Shown piece after piece: positions 21,701-31,300 of a stretch of 64,000 nt of DNA. The notes under the pieces were generated by a model. The model was not told the origin of the DNA and searched no databases. It was given only the letters and a program-made list of their open reading frames with translations. This DNA is from Ceratopteris richardii (taxonomy: Eukaryota; Streptophyta; Polypodiopsida; Polypodiales; Pteridaceae). The position numbers and the translations under genes were made by a program. The stretch is from the NCBI GenBank assembly GCA_020310875.1, contig CM035439.1:134407753-134471752 (forward strand), in the 5' to 3' direction. How positions within the stretch are numbered: the stretch's first letter is position 1; every line of letters begins with the position of its first letter.

Positions 21701-24700
21701 GTTTAACATCTCTAGTTCAGCTAAGACGCAGTTACACTTTGATGGACTGTTAGAAAGAATAGAGAAGCTAATTGCACAATCAGAAAGGGAACCTACCCCT
21801 CAAAGAAGGGAAAGGGCAAGAGAACGGATAAGCCAGCCTCTTCAGGAAGCCCATGTGCCTCCTCAAGGAGCCTATCTTCCTCCCCAAAAGGCAGATGGGC
21901 CTCCCCCGAAAGCTTATGTACCTCCACAGGTGACCCACATTCCTTCTCAGAGAGCGTATGAGCCTGTTCGGAAAAGTAATAGAATAAGTAACCCTCCCCA
22001 GGAAGCTTGTGCTCCAGCCACCCATGAGAACGAGGAAAGAGCCAACGAGAGAATAAGCCCTCCTTCCCAGGTTGCTTATGTGCCTAACTCTACGGAGCCA
22101 GACACTTCTTCTTCTATGAATCGGTTTGCACCAGACTTCCTACGAGAGATTCAAGAAGACAAATGGGATAACGAAAGTGAGGTCGCCCCTCCATTTGAAC
22201 TTGTGGACGATGCACACGACCAATTCCCACAAGACATCCCATCCATTTACGGGGAACATGAGGGTACTCAGTCTCATGAGAGATTGGACTTTGAGTCTAA
22301 TTCCATACAGGAGCTACCCCACTTCACAGGCCCATGGGAAGCAAAGTCCACATGTATGAGAGCACCCACAGTCATGGTAAGGAATGACGATTCAGTCATA
22401 CCTAGGAACACGGAGATAGTAAAGAACACCAAAGTGCAGCGCGATCTCACTTTGGAAGAACTGCCCAAGGATAGACCAGAAGCGCGGAAATATGTAGCTA
22501 GTCAAGTAACTGAAATTGCAAAACCACGTTCCCGGGTAGGATCCCATAGGACAGTGCCAGAAATTCCCTTGGATAAGATAGGAGATATGTGTGAAGGCAG
22601 GAACACCTATCTTCCCATTACCTACCAGGACTACACCACTAAGGCAATTTTGGACTCAGGTGCAGGAGTTGCAATTGCCACCACTTCCCTTTGGAAGCGT
22701 TGGGGCAAGCCGGCACTCAGGCCAACGAGAATGAAATTGCAAATGGCCGATGGTCACATAGAGAGACCCCTAGGATTGCTAGAAGGAATAACTCTCACCA
22801 CTTGTGGTGTCGAGTTTGAGCATAGTTTTGCTATATGTGACTTCAGCAAAAATCATGCCTATGAGATGATTTTGGGAAGACCATTCATGCGACAGTTGCA
22901 AGTGGTACAGGATTGGGGAACCAATTCTTTGTATCTGCAACACTTGGGTGTTACAACCAAAGTCAATCTCAAGGATTTTTCTCACAGAGATGTCCCTCCT
23001 ATCCAATGGAATCCCATCCATAGAGCCAAAGATGACACAGAATCGGTGCATTCCATAGGGTCTGGATCCTCATGGATGCATGAAGACACCCACTTATGGA
23101 TGTGCAAGGTAGCAGTAGAAGAAGAGAAGAGAGAGAAAGCCAGAGAGGTAGGTGCGAAAGAAACCCATAGATCAATCCAAGACCCAGCCTATGCACCTGT
23201 AGTTTTTCCAGACGAAGAATTTGAACCTCACGGTTGGGCAGAAATCTTAGCAACAATGGACGTAGCCATCAACGAAGAACAATGGACACCTCACTGTGAT
23301 GAGGATGGCTATGATATTTCAGTCTTCTCCATAGAGCCAATCATGGGAGAGGCAGTTCTAGAAGAATGCGAACCTAGCCCTGATGCATTTGAGGATGCAA
23401 GTGACTCCGATCTAGAGTCAATCATTATGGACCCACCATTTGCATCAGATGAAGAATACTTCCATGAAGTAGAATTTCAAACCCAGAGGCATGGAGAGCT
23501 GACAAATGACGTAAGATTAGCAACACATGTGAGCCCGAAGGAAGAAGGGAAGAAACGAAAGAAGAGAGAAGCCTCACCAGAAGAGGAAGAATCTTTGTTT
23601 GAGGTCCCCGAAAATTTTAAGAAGTATGAGATAGATGATAGGAGAGTCATGATAAGAATGCCTAAACGAGAGGCACAAGCAGGAGAGGCCTATGATAACA
23701 AAGAAACTACCAAGAAAATTGTAGTGGCCCTAGAAGAAGGAGAGGAGAGATGTACGTACATAGGTCATGACCTAACAGCGGAAGAAGAGCACGAATTGAT
23801 TGCCTTGCTAAGAGAATACAGAGATGTATTCGCTTGGAGTTACAAGGACTTGAAAGGTGTTGATCCTGACATATGCTCACACACTATCCCCATGACCTCA
23901 GATGCCAAACCCTCTAAGCAAAAGCCTTATACATATAATGATAATTACGCTGCTAAGATCAAGGAAGAGATAGATAGATTGGTCGAAGCTGGATTTATCT
24001 ATGAAATTGAGCACACTGAATGGGTATCCCCCATCGTAGTGGTGCCCAAGAAGAATGGAAAGCTGCGTGTGTGCATTAACTTGAAAAAGGTTAATGCCGC
24101 CACAATTCGAGATAACTATCCGCTTCCCATCACAGAGCATCTCTTAGAAAGAGTGGCAGGCAAGGAAGTGTACAGCTTCCTTGATGGATTTTCGGGCTAC
24201 AATCAAGTGGCCATAGCTCCAGAGGATCAGCATAAGACAGCCTTTGCCACGGAATGGGGCATTTTTGCTTTTAGAGTAATGCCATTTGGGCTTATCAATG
24301 CACCAGCTACCTTCCAGAGGCTGATGTGCCATGTGTTTAAGGAGTTCCTGAGGAAGAGTTTAGAAGTCTATGTTGATGATCTTTGTGCTCATTCCAAGGT
24401 TAGACAAACCCATATTCCTGAACTCAGACAAATCTTTGACAAATGTAGAGAATACCAAGTCTGCCTGAACCCAGAAAAGTGCGTTTTTATGGTCAGGCAA
24501 GGCAAGATTCTAGGACACATAGTGTCAAAGAATGGCATATCTACCGACGAAGAAAAAGTGAGAGCCATAGCAGAGCTACCTAGGCCAAAGAATGTCAAGG
24601 AAGTACAAGCTTTCATGGGGCATTGTGGTTATTATCGACGATTTATACACATGTATGCTGTCATTGCAAAGCCCATGTACGGACTTCTGACAAACTTTGA

Positions 24701-27700
24701 GTGGACGGATGAATGTGAGAATTCCTTCCAAGAGCTTAAACGAAGATTATGTTCAGCACCAATCTTGACCACACCAAATTGGAATAAGCCATTCCATGTT
24801 CATGTGGATGCATCCAATTATGCTATTGGATGTGTGCTTGCACAACCTACTGGTGAAGGTAATATGGATCTTCCAATTGCCTATGCCAGTAGACAATTGA
24901 ATGCGGCTGAACGGAATTACACCACTACAGAGCGCGAAGGATTAGGCATGGTATATGCAGTCAAGAAATTTAGACACTATTTGCTTGCAAATAAGTTTAA
25001 ATTTTTTACTGATCATCAGGCATTGTTATATCTTGTAAACAAGCCATGCAATACAGGAAGATTAGTAAGATGGTTTCTCTTGCTAATGGAATATGATTTT
25101 GAGGTTGTGGTAAGAAAGGGTAGGACTCACTTGAGAGCAGATCACCTCTCTAGGCTCACATCAGGAGAAGCCCCACAAGGAGTGTCAGATGACCTTCCTG
25201 ATGCTTACTTGTTTAATTTGGAAGTGGTGCCGCAGTGGGCCAAGCCAATAGTACCAGTATTGACATACGGGCCTAATCATCCAATGGTGAACACACGGAA
25301 TAGAGAGATCGTAAAAGCCCAAAAGTACCATATCATGGCAGGAAGCATGTACAAGCACACATATCAAGGGATCTTGGCTTGTTGCATAGAAGAGGATGAG
25401 TACGCTAAATGGTTGCAATTAGCACATGTAGGTGCGTTAGAGCAACACCATTCAAAGCAACGAACGTTGCAGACTCTAAAGAGATTCGGAGTGCATTGGC
25501 CAACTATGGAAGCGGATGTCCAAAAGTTGTGCAAGGAATGCCCAATCTGTTGCACTAAACCACCTGTGGAACATGCCACTCTCTATCAAGTATCCATTGT
25601 GCCAGATTGGAGTGAACCTCTAGTATCATTCTTGAGGACAAACACATTCCCTCCAGACATGACTCTAGCTAGGAAAAGGAGTTTAGAACAAGAAGCCCAG
25701 GATTATTCACTCATTGGTGATAATCTATACAAGCGCGGTAAGGATGGTTACCTGAGACTGTGTGTCCATGAAAGTGAGTATCTTAAGATCTTAGAAACTG
25801 CTCACCAAGGTGTAGCAGGAGGACACTTTGGACCGGATCGGGTGATCAAGGCAATCCTATTTGCGGGCTTTTGGTGGCCTACCCTTCACATGGATGCACA
25901 TACCTATGTGAAACGGTGTGATGTCTGTCAGAGGACTCAGTATCCCATACGCAAAGATGAGATGCCACTGAAACCTATGATGGGTGGACGTGCATTCTCT
26001 AAGTGGGGAATAGACTTCGTAGGTCCTATTAATCCCCCAGCTAAGGGTTCTCATGCGGAATACATCATTGTTGCGACAGATTATCTCACCAAGTGGGTAG
26101 AGGTAAAGGCTACGACAAAGAACGATGCTCAAACAACTGCCAAATTCTTGTTTGAGAATGTATTCACGAGATACGGACTACCTATAGAGCTTGTAAGTGA
26201 TAGAGGCACTCATTTCTTGAATGAAGTGATTGAAAATCTACTCCAAGAATTCTTGGTAATACACAAGAAGTCAGCCCCTTATCACCCTCAAGCTAATGGA
26301 CAAGCTGAGAGTACTAATAAGATCTTATGCAATGTACTGACGAAATTAGTGAACACTAAACACTCTGATTGGGACAAACAGCTACACCATGCTGTTTGGG
26401 CATACCGAGTTGCCTATAAAACGGTACTCCAAGCCACCCCCTTTCAGATGGTATTCGGCCAAAACACTGTGCTACCCTTGGACTTCCTGATTCCTACATT
26501 GAGAGTAGCACAAGAGCACGAATGGACAGGTCATGAGCTCTCCTCTAGGATCTTTGACCTTGAACGATTAGGAGAAACAAGACTGAGAGCCGCCGCAGGA
26601 ATATATGCAGCCAAAAAGAGGCAGAAGGCATACTTCGATGCCCATGTGAAGGATAAAGGCTTGAAAGCCGGAGATCTAGTCCTAGTCTATACACTGAAAC
26701 AACACGCGAGGAAGCTAGAAAAGAGAGGCTACGGACCTATGATTATCAATAGGATCTCCACGAGTGGAGCAGTACAATTAGCCACATTAGAGGGCGATGT
26801 TCTCTCTAATTATATTAGCGGATGCAGAGTCAAGTTGTATCAGGAACCCCTCACGGAGGAAATGCTCAGCCGACTCAACACTGCTAAGAAACGCAAAGAG
26901 GAAGAGAAGCGAATTAGAGAAGAAGCTCAAGCAGAAGCTTTAGAACGCATCAGAAGGATGAAATTACGAAGGCAAGGTAGAGAGCAGCCTAGGACAAATG
27001 ACTATGCAGATCAAGGATATCATATGGCAATGTGTGAAGTCGCAGGAACCAGCTCACCTAGGATAACTGATCGACGTCCTTTCGTAACCCTAGATATAGG
27101 ACAAGAAAAGAATGCAAGGACTGTAAAAGCCTTGATTGACTCAAGTGCAGCCACTAGTGTTGTTAGAGTGTCTTACTGTCAAGAGTTACAGTTAACTGTC
27201 AATCCTGTGGAAGCATATCTCATAGGATTGGGAGGCGTGGAAACCCCTTGCATGGGCGAGGTGGAACTTCCCCTCTACATTCATGATGAGGCAATGACAG
27301 TTAAAGCACTACTGTGTCAAGATGAGGATCTCACTGAACCTCTTGTCTTGGGTCAAGACTGGATCTATGACCAAGCAATCAACTTAAACCTAAGAAGTGG
27401 ACTTCTTCAGGTATGGGTCAATCATAGTCGAATTACAATAGAGTTGGATAAGGGAGCACTCAAGGAACTAGAAAAGGCACAGACTCCTGGTCCCTCCAGG
27501 GGTGCACATGAAGTTGACCATGCTGTTCTTGTCCAAAACTATGTGTTGCAGAGGAATGATATTCGCAAAAAAGGAGTCAGGGATGCAAAGGAATTCCCTT
27601 CTTTTCCAAAGGCCAGAAGGAGGCAACAACCAAAGGTGGAGCAAAGGCAGAAGAAGCAGAGTACTACCTATGCCGGACATCAAAAGAACCTGCGCAGCAG

Positions 27701-28187
27701 AATGTCTCAACAAGTGAACCAAGTGTGGGTGCGAAAAGGCAAATACCCGGTTGCACCCACGCCAACCGCACGGGCAAAGCCTCTTATTAGTAACCAACAA
27801 CACGTCACTAATAAGAAGTCTTTCGGAAATTCTTCTGCTAACGTGAAATCTATTTGGGTGCCCAAAAGGTCGATGAAGGCTAGCCCACAATCAAGACAAA
27901 TTTGGGTGCCTAAGGCTTGTTTGCGGGCTCAGATAGCTACACCAAGAACACACCCTACACAGCATGATCTATTCACTCGCACAGCCTACATCCACTCATT
28001 TTCAACACCAAGGCACATGAACACGAACAGAATCAGTTGTAAATGGGCCCCTAAAAGGCCTCAGGTTAAAGCTGACACACCTATAAAGCTCTCGAGAATC
28101 TCTACGGAACCACGAGTAAAACCCATCCACTGCATTTGGCAGCCCAAGACTTGTAACAAACCCCCTGACCCTATTGTAAATCCATGA
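18714..28187 (+). CDS. Element B giant Gag-Pol polyprotein (dual protease, dual H2C2)
   Basis: 3157 aa. The ATG at 18714 (MNLRSGRH) is chosen because E starts with the matching MNLRSGRV. Domains by residue: Gag about 338-505; three CX2CX3HX4C knuckles at about 558, 754 and 783; 21-bp proline-rich repeats at 1042-1083; retropepsin 1 with DSGAG at Asp1314 and ILGRPFM near 1387; acidic linker; RT about 1770-1950 with YVDD at 1886-1889; RNase H with DASN at Asp2032; H2C2 zinc domain 1 about 2215-2290; H2C2 domain 2 about 2337-2415; integrase core Asp2434, Asp2496 and Glu2532 (D-D-35-E); GPY/F-like end; Arg/Glu-rich helix; retropepsin-like domain 2 with Asp2809 (DSS instead of DSG) and LGQDWI near 2880; and a tail with five W-x-(P/R)-K motifs. 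No stop or frameshift. Gag and Pol share one frame, so protein ratios must be set by processing or splicing. Confidence 0.97.
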   Translation: MNLRSGRHLARERQSLRSSEASVNHTARSWAQQLSHHSNYPSSETSESEMSQGLDRPTGSSGVPYLYRVEGPYKTQLEYLRTNRLGASIYEDGLGRSVVQIKNPDQSIGLEHPAVKFENGAYLDKEGTIYVVTSHPDRTDDFGNVISEADLGDLEQGNMGAEPRTPRGKSVLTRIITPEWVPQDNKSIELLLNRETDEAFWRYKSNQPTDIGNIMVYEFKDPDSPGRVTYLDHASERIFVVTENDRHAYTWKGEFIFPQPKSNVSYGHPGAGTSRAHGMQRDRSRDRPEVSFANPVGRERTRTKTNRVEPEMHRAHRNQRNVDGFPLPRPREHTRTLRPTQLVKSMKNYFDGTGDPYDHVAEFKQVLRAEQVEDLFTQYNAFGLTLRNTALTWFQPLDERQFRSIDQLLEAFIVEFSKSGIRHNTSSLIHSFKQTPQETVRLAGRRFRQYLERCPISELPTSAKQVALFLDGLLSTKLRSYVYLKDPRTIEECVRMCIDIEDNLGEELELSKIYKDSDSASSHSSTQSTSIEELAEKVAQKLGVTSKQIPRFAPVKRCYTCGGDHMANVCPIMAQPQVNPSSQYCTIERRYTNHTAQDCPYNKQAVRQPYPQPYQQSRYQNQNPPPQYARPQQTYQQPYQAQQRPQPVLAQQPPNPANVIPVKYAVAEENLNRAIVPVTPLISESDPSDHSFDSTHVDSPLAYYMQSPEHGESYYSEEPSEPSWESDYTNVMYANPNPRPQPRQVRPPFPRGPCYRCQGDHFIRDCPLPPPTQNQSVTIQGFCQDCGKEHLLRDCPKNPNNMPKITPINVIGLVVDASGSVTSTAPVQVVTRAQALQQNQEASQEKGPEASETESVTKKRTRAWKDSRERMKRQWAKKMSELEESIRETKARITELTAPTPSHITPPPPLPPPSNPPLSPPPHQIPPPPRVGSVLADPTPEDLNMMLKAYQARIQEGPNVTDHEKCYPRAELELERTKICAKMVELAQTMFEASRLFNISSSAKTQLHFDGLLERIEKLIAQSEREPTPQRRERARERISQPLQEAHVPPQGAYLPPQKADGPPPKAYVPPQVTHIPSQRAYEPVRKSNRISNPPQEACAPATHENEERANERISPPSQVAYVPNSTEPDTSSSMNRFAPDFLREIQEDKWDNESEVAPPFELVDDAHDQFPQDIPSIYGEHEGTQSHERLDFESNSIQELPHFTGPWEAKSTCMRAPTVMVRNDDSVIPRNTEIVKNTKVQRDLTLEELPKDRPEARKYVASQVTEIAKPRSRVGSHRTVPEIPLDKIGDMCEGRNTYLPITYQDYTTKAILDSGAGVAIATTSLWKRWGKPALRPTRMKLQMADGHIERPLGLLEGITLTTCGVEFEHSFAICDFSKNHAYEMILGRPFMRQLQVVQDWGTNSLYLQHLGVTTKVNLKDFSHRDVPPIQWNPIHRAKDDTESVHSIGSGSSWMHEDTHLWMCKVAVEEEKREKAREVGAKETHRSIQDPAYAPVVFPDEEFEPHGWAEILATMDVAINEEQWTPHCDEDGYDISVFSIEPIMGEAVLEECEPSPDAFEDASDSDLESIIMDPPFASDEEYFHEVEFQTQRHGELTNDVRLATHVSPKEEGKKRKKREASPEEEESLFEVPENFKKYEIDDRRVMIRMPKREAQAGEAYDNKETTKKIVVALEEGEERCTYIGHDLTAEEEHELIALLREYRDVFAWSYKDLKGVDPDICSHTIPMTSDAKPSKQKPYTYNDNYAAKIKEEIDRLVEAGFIYEIEHTEWVSPIVVVPKKNGKLRVCINLKKVNAATIRDNYPLPITEHLLERVAGKEVYSFLDGFSGYNQVAIAPEDQHKTAFATEWGIFAFRVMPFGLINAPATFQRLMCHVFKEFLRKSLEVYVDDLCAHSKVRQTHIPELRQIFDKCREYQVCLNPEKCVFMVRQGKILGHIVSKNGISTDEEKVRAIAELPRPKNVKEVQAFMGHCGYYRRFIHMYAVIAKPMYGLLTNFEWTDECENSFQELKRRLCSAPILTTPNWNKPFHVHVDASNYAIGCVLAQPTGEGNMDLPIAYASRQLNAAERNYTTTEREGLGMVYAVKKFRHYLLANKFKFFTDHQALLYLVNKPCNTGRLVRWFLLLMEYDFEVVVRKGRTHLRADHLSRLTSGEAPQGVSDDLPDAYLFNLEVVPQWAKPIVPVLTYGPNHPMVNTRNREIVKAQKYHIMAGSMYKHTYQGILACCIEEDEYAKWLQLAHVGALEQHHSKQRTLQTLKRFGVHWPTMEADVQKLCKECPICCTKPPVEHATLYQVSIVPDWSEPLVSFLRTNTFPPDMTLARKRSLEQEAQDYSLIGDNLYKRGKDGYLRLCVHESEYLKILETAHQGVAGGHFGPDRVIKAILFAGFWWPTLHMDAHTYVKRCDVCQRTQYPIRKDEMPLKPMMGGRAFSKWGIDFVGPINPPAKGSHAEYIIVATDYLTKWVEVKATTKNDAQTTAKFLFENVFTRYGLPIELVSDRGTHFLNEVIENLLQEFLVIHKKSAPYHPQANGQAESTNKILCNVLTKLVNTKHSDWDKQLHHAVWAYRVAYKTVLQATPFQMVFGQNTVLPLDFLIPTLRVAQEHEWTGHELSSRIFDLERLGETRLRAAAGIYAAKKRQKAYFDAHVKDKGLKAGDLVLVYTLKQHARKLEKRGYGPMIINRISTSGAVQLATLEGDVLSNYISGCRVKLYQEPLTEEMLSRLNTAKKRKEEEKRIREEAQAEALERIRRMKLRRQGREQPRTNDYADQGYHMAMCEVAGTSSPRITDRRPFVTLDIGQEKNARTVKALIDSSAATSVVRVSYCQELQLTVNPVEAYLIGLGGVETPCMGEVELPLYIHDEAMTVKALLCQDEDLTEPLVLGQDWIYDQAINLNLRSGLLQVWVNHSRITIELDKGALKELEKAQTPGPSRGAHEVDHAVLVQNYVLQRNDIRKKGVRDAKEFPSFPKARRRQQPKVEQRQKKQSTTYAGHQKNLRSRMSQQVNQVWVRKGKYPVAPTPTARAKPLISNQQHVTNKKSFGNSSANVKSIWVPKRSMKASPQSRQIWVPKACLRAQIATPRTHPTQHDLFTRTAYIHSFSTPRHMNTNRISCKWAPKRPQVKADTPIKLSRISTEPRVKPIHCIWQPKTCNKPPDPIVNP
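21837..21962 (+). repeat. Six 21-bp coding repeats (proline heptads) in element B
   Basis: Six consecutive seven-residue units of the type PPQxAYV (PLQEAHV, PPQGAYL, PPQKADG, PPPKAYV, PPQVTHI, PSQRAYE) between Gag and protease 1. Element C has a single such unit at the matching place (PPQEAYVPNSTEPD), so B expanded it. The length is a multiple of three, which keeps the frame. Confidence 0.88.
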
Positions 28188-28398
28188 CCACCTACTAACC
28201 GCTTCACATCATTTCGCTTAGCTCTTAGGTCTACCTAACTCCTAACTACACACACCAGCACCGAGCACTTATTAACTCCTAACCACTCCAGAATTTTAAG
28301 TTAATATTGTAACAAGGGACACCATGTCATTTTTGTGTCCATTGCAATGTTAACATTTATTCATATATTCTCACAGAATCAGCTGCGACATTTTCAAC
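28188..28398 (+). other. Element B spacer between Gag-Pol and aORF, with candidate splice acceptor
   Basis: 211 bp without a gene. Near its end a branch-site-like GTTAAC (about 28349) is followed by a T-rich stretch and TTCTCACAG ending at 28376, 22 bp before the aORF ATG. Equivalent signals lie before the aORF in D and E. The aORF is in a different frame from Gag-Pol and 9.5 kb downstream of its start, so splicing from the leader is the simplest way to express it. Confidence 0.6.
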
Positions 28399-31300
28399 AT
28401 GGCGGAGGCAGCAGGAACTAGCTCTCACACAGAAACAAACCCGCAAGTGGTGGACTTGGACAGTTTACCCGTTTTGCCTGAGACAGTTGAAAGACCAGAA
28501 GAATTGCAGGCCGTCAAAATCATACCTATTGCGGACCCTCCGCGTGGCCACACCATGCCCGTGGGAAAGACTTCACATTGGTTTACCGAGGTAGCAGGAC
28601 CTTTGGGGGAAGGAACGTATCTATGGGAATCAGAGTTGGACTACAATGGAAAGCAAGGCAGATACCATTTCTTTACAAGAGAATTTGAGAAGTTACAAAA
28701 TGCGGAAGGTCTACGTCCGATATGGGAAAAAGCCGGATTGAGTGCCTATTTCAGTGCCCGACTCCCAAAACCTGACTTCATGCGATGCTACTATCTCATC
28801 AACACCTTGACTCCAAATCCGAACCCAAAAGGTGCAAGCTCATTTGTGATTCCATCTCTGACAAAGGGGAATGAGCTCAAGAGGTTTAGGCTATCAAACA
28901 ATTTGGTGAGAGAAGCTCTAGATATGCGCGGCATGCATATTCCTATAGAGAAGGAAACCCTAGTACCGGACTACATGAAGAATCGAAGTCTCACCAAACT
29001 CAAGGACATGGTATCCATGACGCCTAATATTGCAATACACCTTCGCATGTGCATGCAACACTTTGCTTTCTCGGTGCAGGATAGATTCACCATGCCGCAC
29101 AAAAAGATTTGGTTTAGCCTGTATCTGGCAGAGACACAGAGCCTCACCATCAACCTACCCCACTGGATAATTGATCAGATACACTTAGCTCACAAACGCT
29201 GGCCGCGGAAACAGGTTTTATATGGTTGCTGTGCTCTGACAAGAATCATTTATAGGTGTTTGGCTTATGACATTCCAATCCAACGAGCCCTGATGTGGAA
29301 TCGGGTAGAGCAGTTTCGAGGCAGGACATCCACTGGACCCCCTTCTAAGAAGATAAGAGGCACGGTCCAAGTCCCATGTGCTCAACCACGTGGAGCCACC
29401 CTAACACCAGACGTCACCCCGCCACCCCGAAGAGTCCGACCATTCACACTCCGACTTCCAAGACGCAGCACGGATGGTTCCACCTTGATATTCCCTCCCA
29501 TCCCAACGGATCTCAAATTTCCTAGTGGTGCACCTTTAGAAGAACTCACTAATGAAGACTTCGAACAACTATTACAAGATGTAGAGCTGGAGGCAGAAGA
29601 GGCACAACAAGCGGAGAATGTACAAACGCAGGCCACAACCTCCCAAGCACCTGTCACACCTGTTGAAGTGGAGGAAGAAGAGGACGGAGATGAAGAACAG
29701 GAGGATGATGAGGAGGAGTATGATCAAGAGCAACAAGAGGAGCAACAAGAAGTGCCAGAACTTGTAGGTGCACCTGCATATACAGCTCAACTACGAAGGC
29801 TATATGACACTATCAAAGCAGTACAAGAAAGACATCAACTCTCTCTGGTATCAGGTCAAGCTTTGATGCAAGAAATGCTATCAGATGAAGGGGTGGACCA
29901 ACACTTCATTGACACCCTCAAATTAGTGTCAGACTCTTTAGGAGTTCCAGAGGCTGTCCACACCGCAGTCCGCCAGTCCGTAAGATATGACAAACGCAGA
30001 GTGGACACGTTACCACGAGCAGGTAAGACTATCAGGATACCCGTCACAGAACCAGAAGTACCTATTGAGACCACAGCCACTCCCACAACCCCCACTGACC
30101 TCTCCGCTGAAACCTTCGTTCAAACATCACCCATCTCACCCCAGCGTCCTCCATCACCACCTTCTCCACCCCCACCACCACCTCCCACCTCGGAAGAAAC
30201 GACAGTCATCACCTCTGCACTCACTTATAACCCATCCTCATTCAAATCATTCTCATTTCGAGAACCCACCTCACAAGACACCCTCTTCTCCTTCGTCACC
30301 AATCCCTTGTACACTTCATCCCGTCTATCCTCTGAACCCATGACTGGCCATCCCATAATTACAAGTGTAGTTGGAAACCCAGCACCCACAGAAGGCACCC
30401 TGTGTTTCCCGACCTATCCCCCAATACGGGTACCTCCATTCCATGACCCTCACTTCCCATCTGGTCCCCACACCTCTTTCAACCTGACCGCGCCACCCCA
30501 ATACCCGTCCTTTGTGGAGCAGTTCTTCCGCTCTCCAATGTTTCAAAGGCACCTTCCTCCGATGTTCGCAACGACATCAATTTACACGAACACCACACTC
30601 ACTTCACCTACCATACCCACCTATATGGTAGCCCCTGCACACACCACCTTGTCTGACCCAATGGACATTTCACCAACCACAGCACCTCTCCCCACGATTT
30701 CCCCACCTTCCCCTCCCTTGCCCCCCACCTCACCACTCACATCATTGGCACACACAGCATTCACTACCCCCCTACCCAATCCCACCTCCTCTGCATTTCA
30801 AACTTTTCCCCTTGCATCTCATAATGTAAATAGCACGTTCAACACATTACTTCAGTGTGCACATCAGCTACAACAAGACTACCATCAATTGGAAGAACGC
30901 ACTGCTGCCCTCCAGGCAGAATCTCAACGTCTCCAAGCTAGAGTCACCACTCTTGAAGCTGACTACCTGACGCTCCTAGACGAGCATACCACACTACAGC
31001 AGGCTCACTCCGAATTGGAATCAAAGGCATCAACTGTAGATGACCAAGCAGTCAAGGAACTAGAAACAGTGCTTCAAGCGCAAATGATATCTAACGCTAC
31101 ACTCAGACGCAACATTGGGCTACTAAGAAAGCATATGGCAGCAGCATTAGAAGAGAACAAACGACTTCAACAACAAAACCAAGATAACTTTGAAGCGGCT
31201 ATGGAAGGAACCGTAGGAGCAACCATTAGCCCTACGAGATATAGAGCAGTTCCATCAGAAGACATCCGCATCCTACTTGAGGAGCATGCAAATTTCCTGG

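Noticed and set aside
30337-30552. Antisense open frames over the aORF and Gag-Pol genes
   Set aside because: They overlap strongly supported genes on the other strand and show no conserved motif. They are by-products of codon composition.
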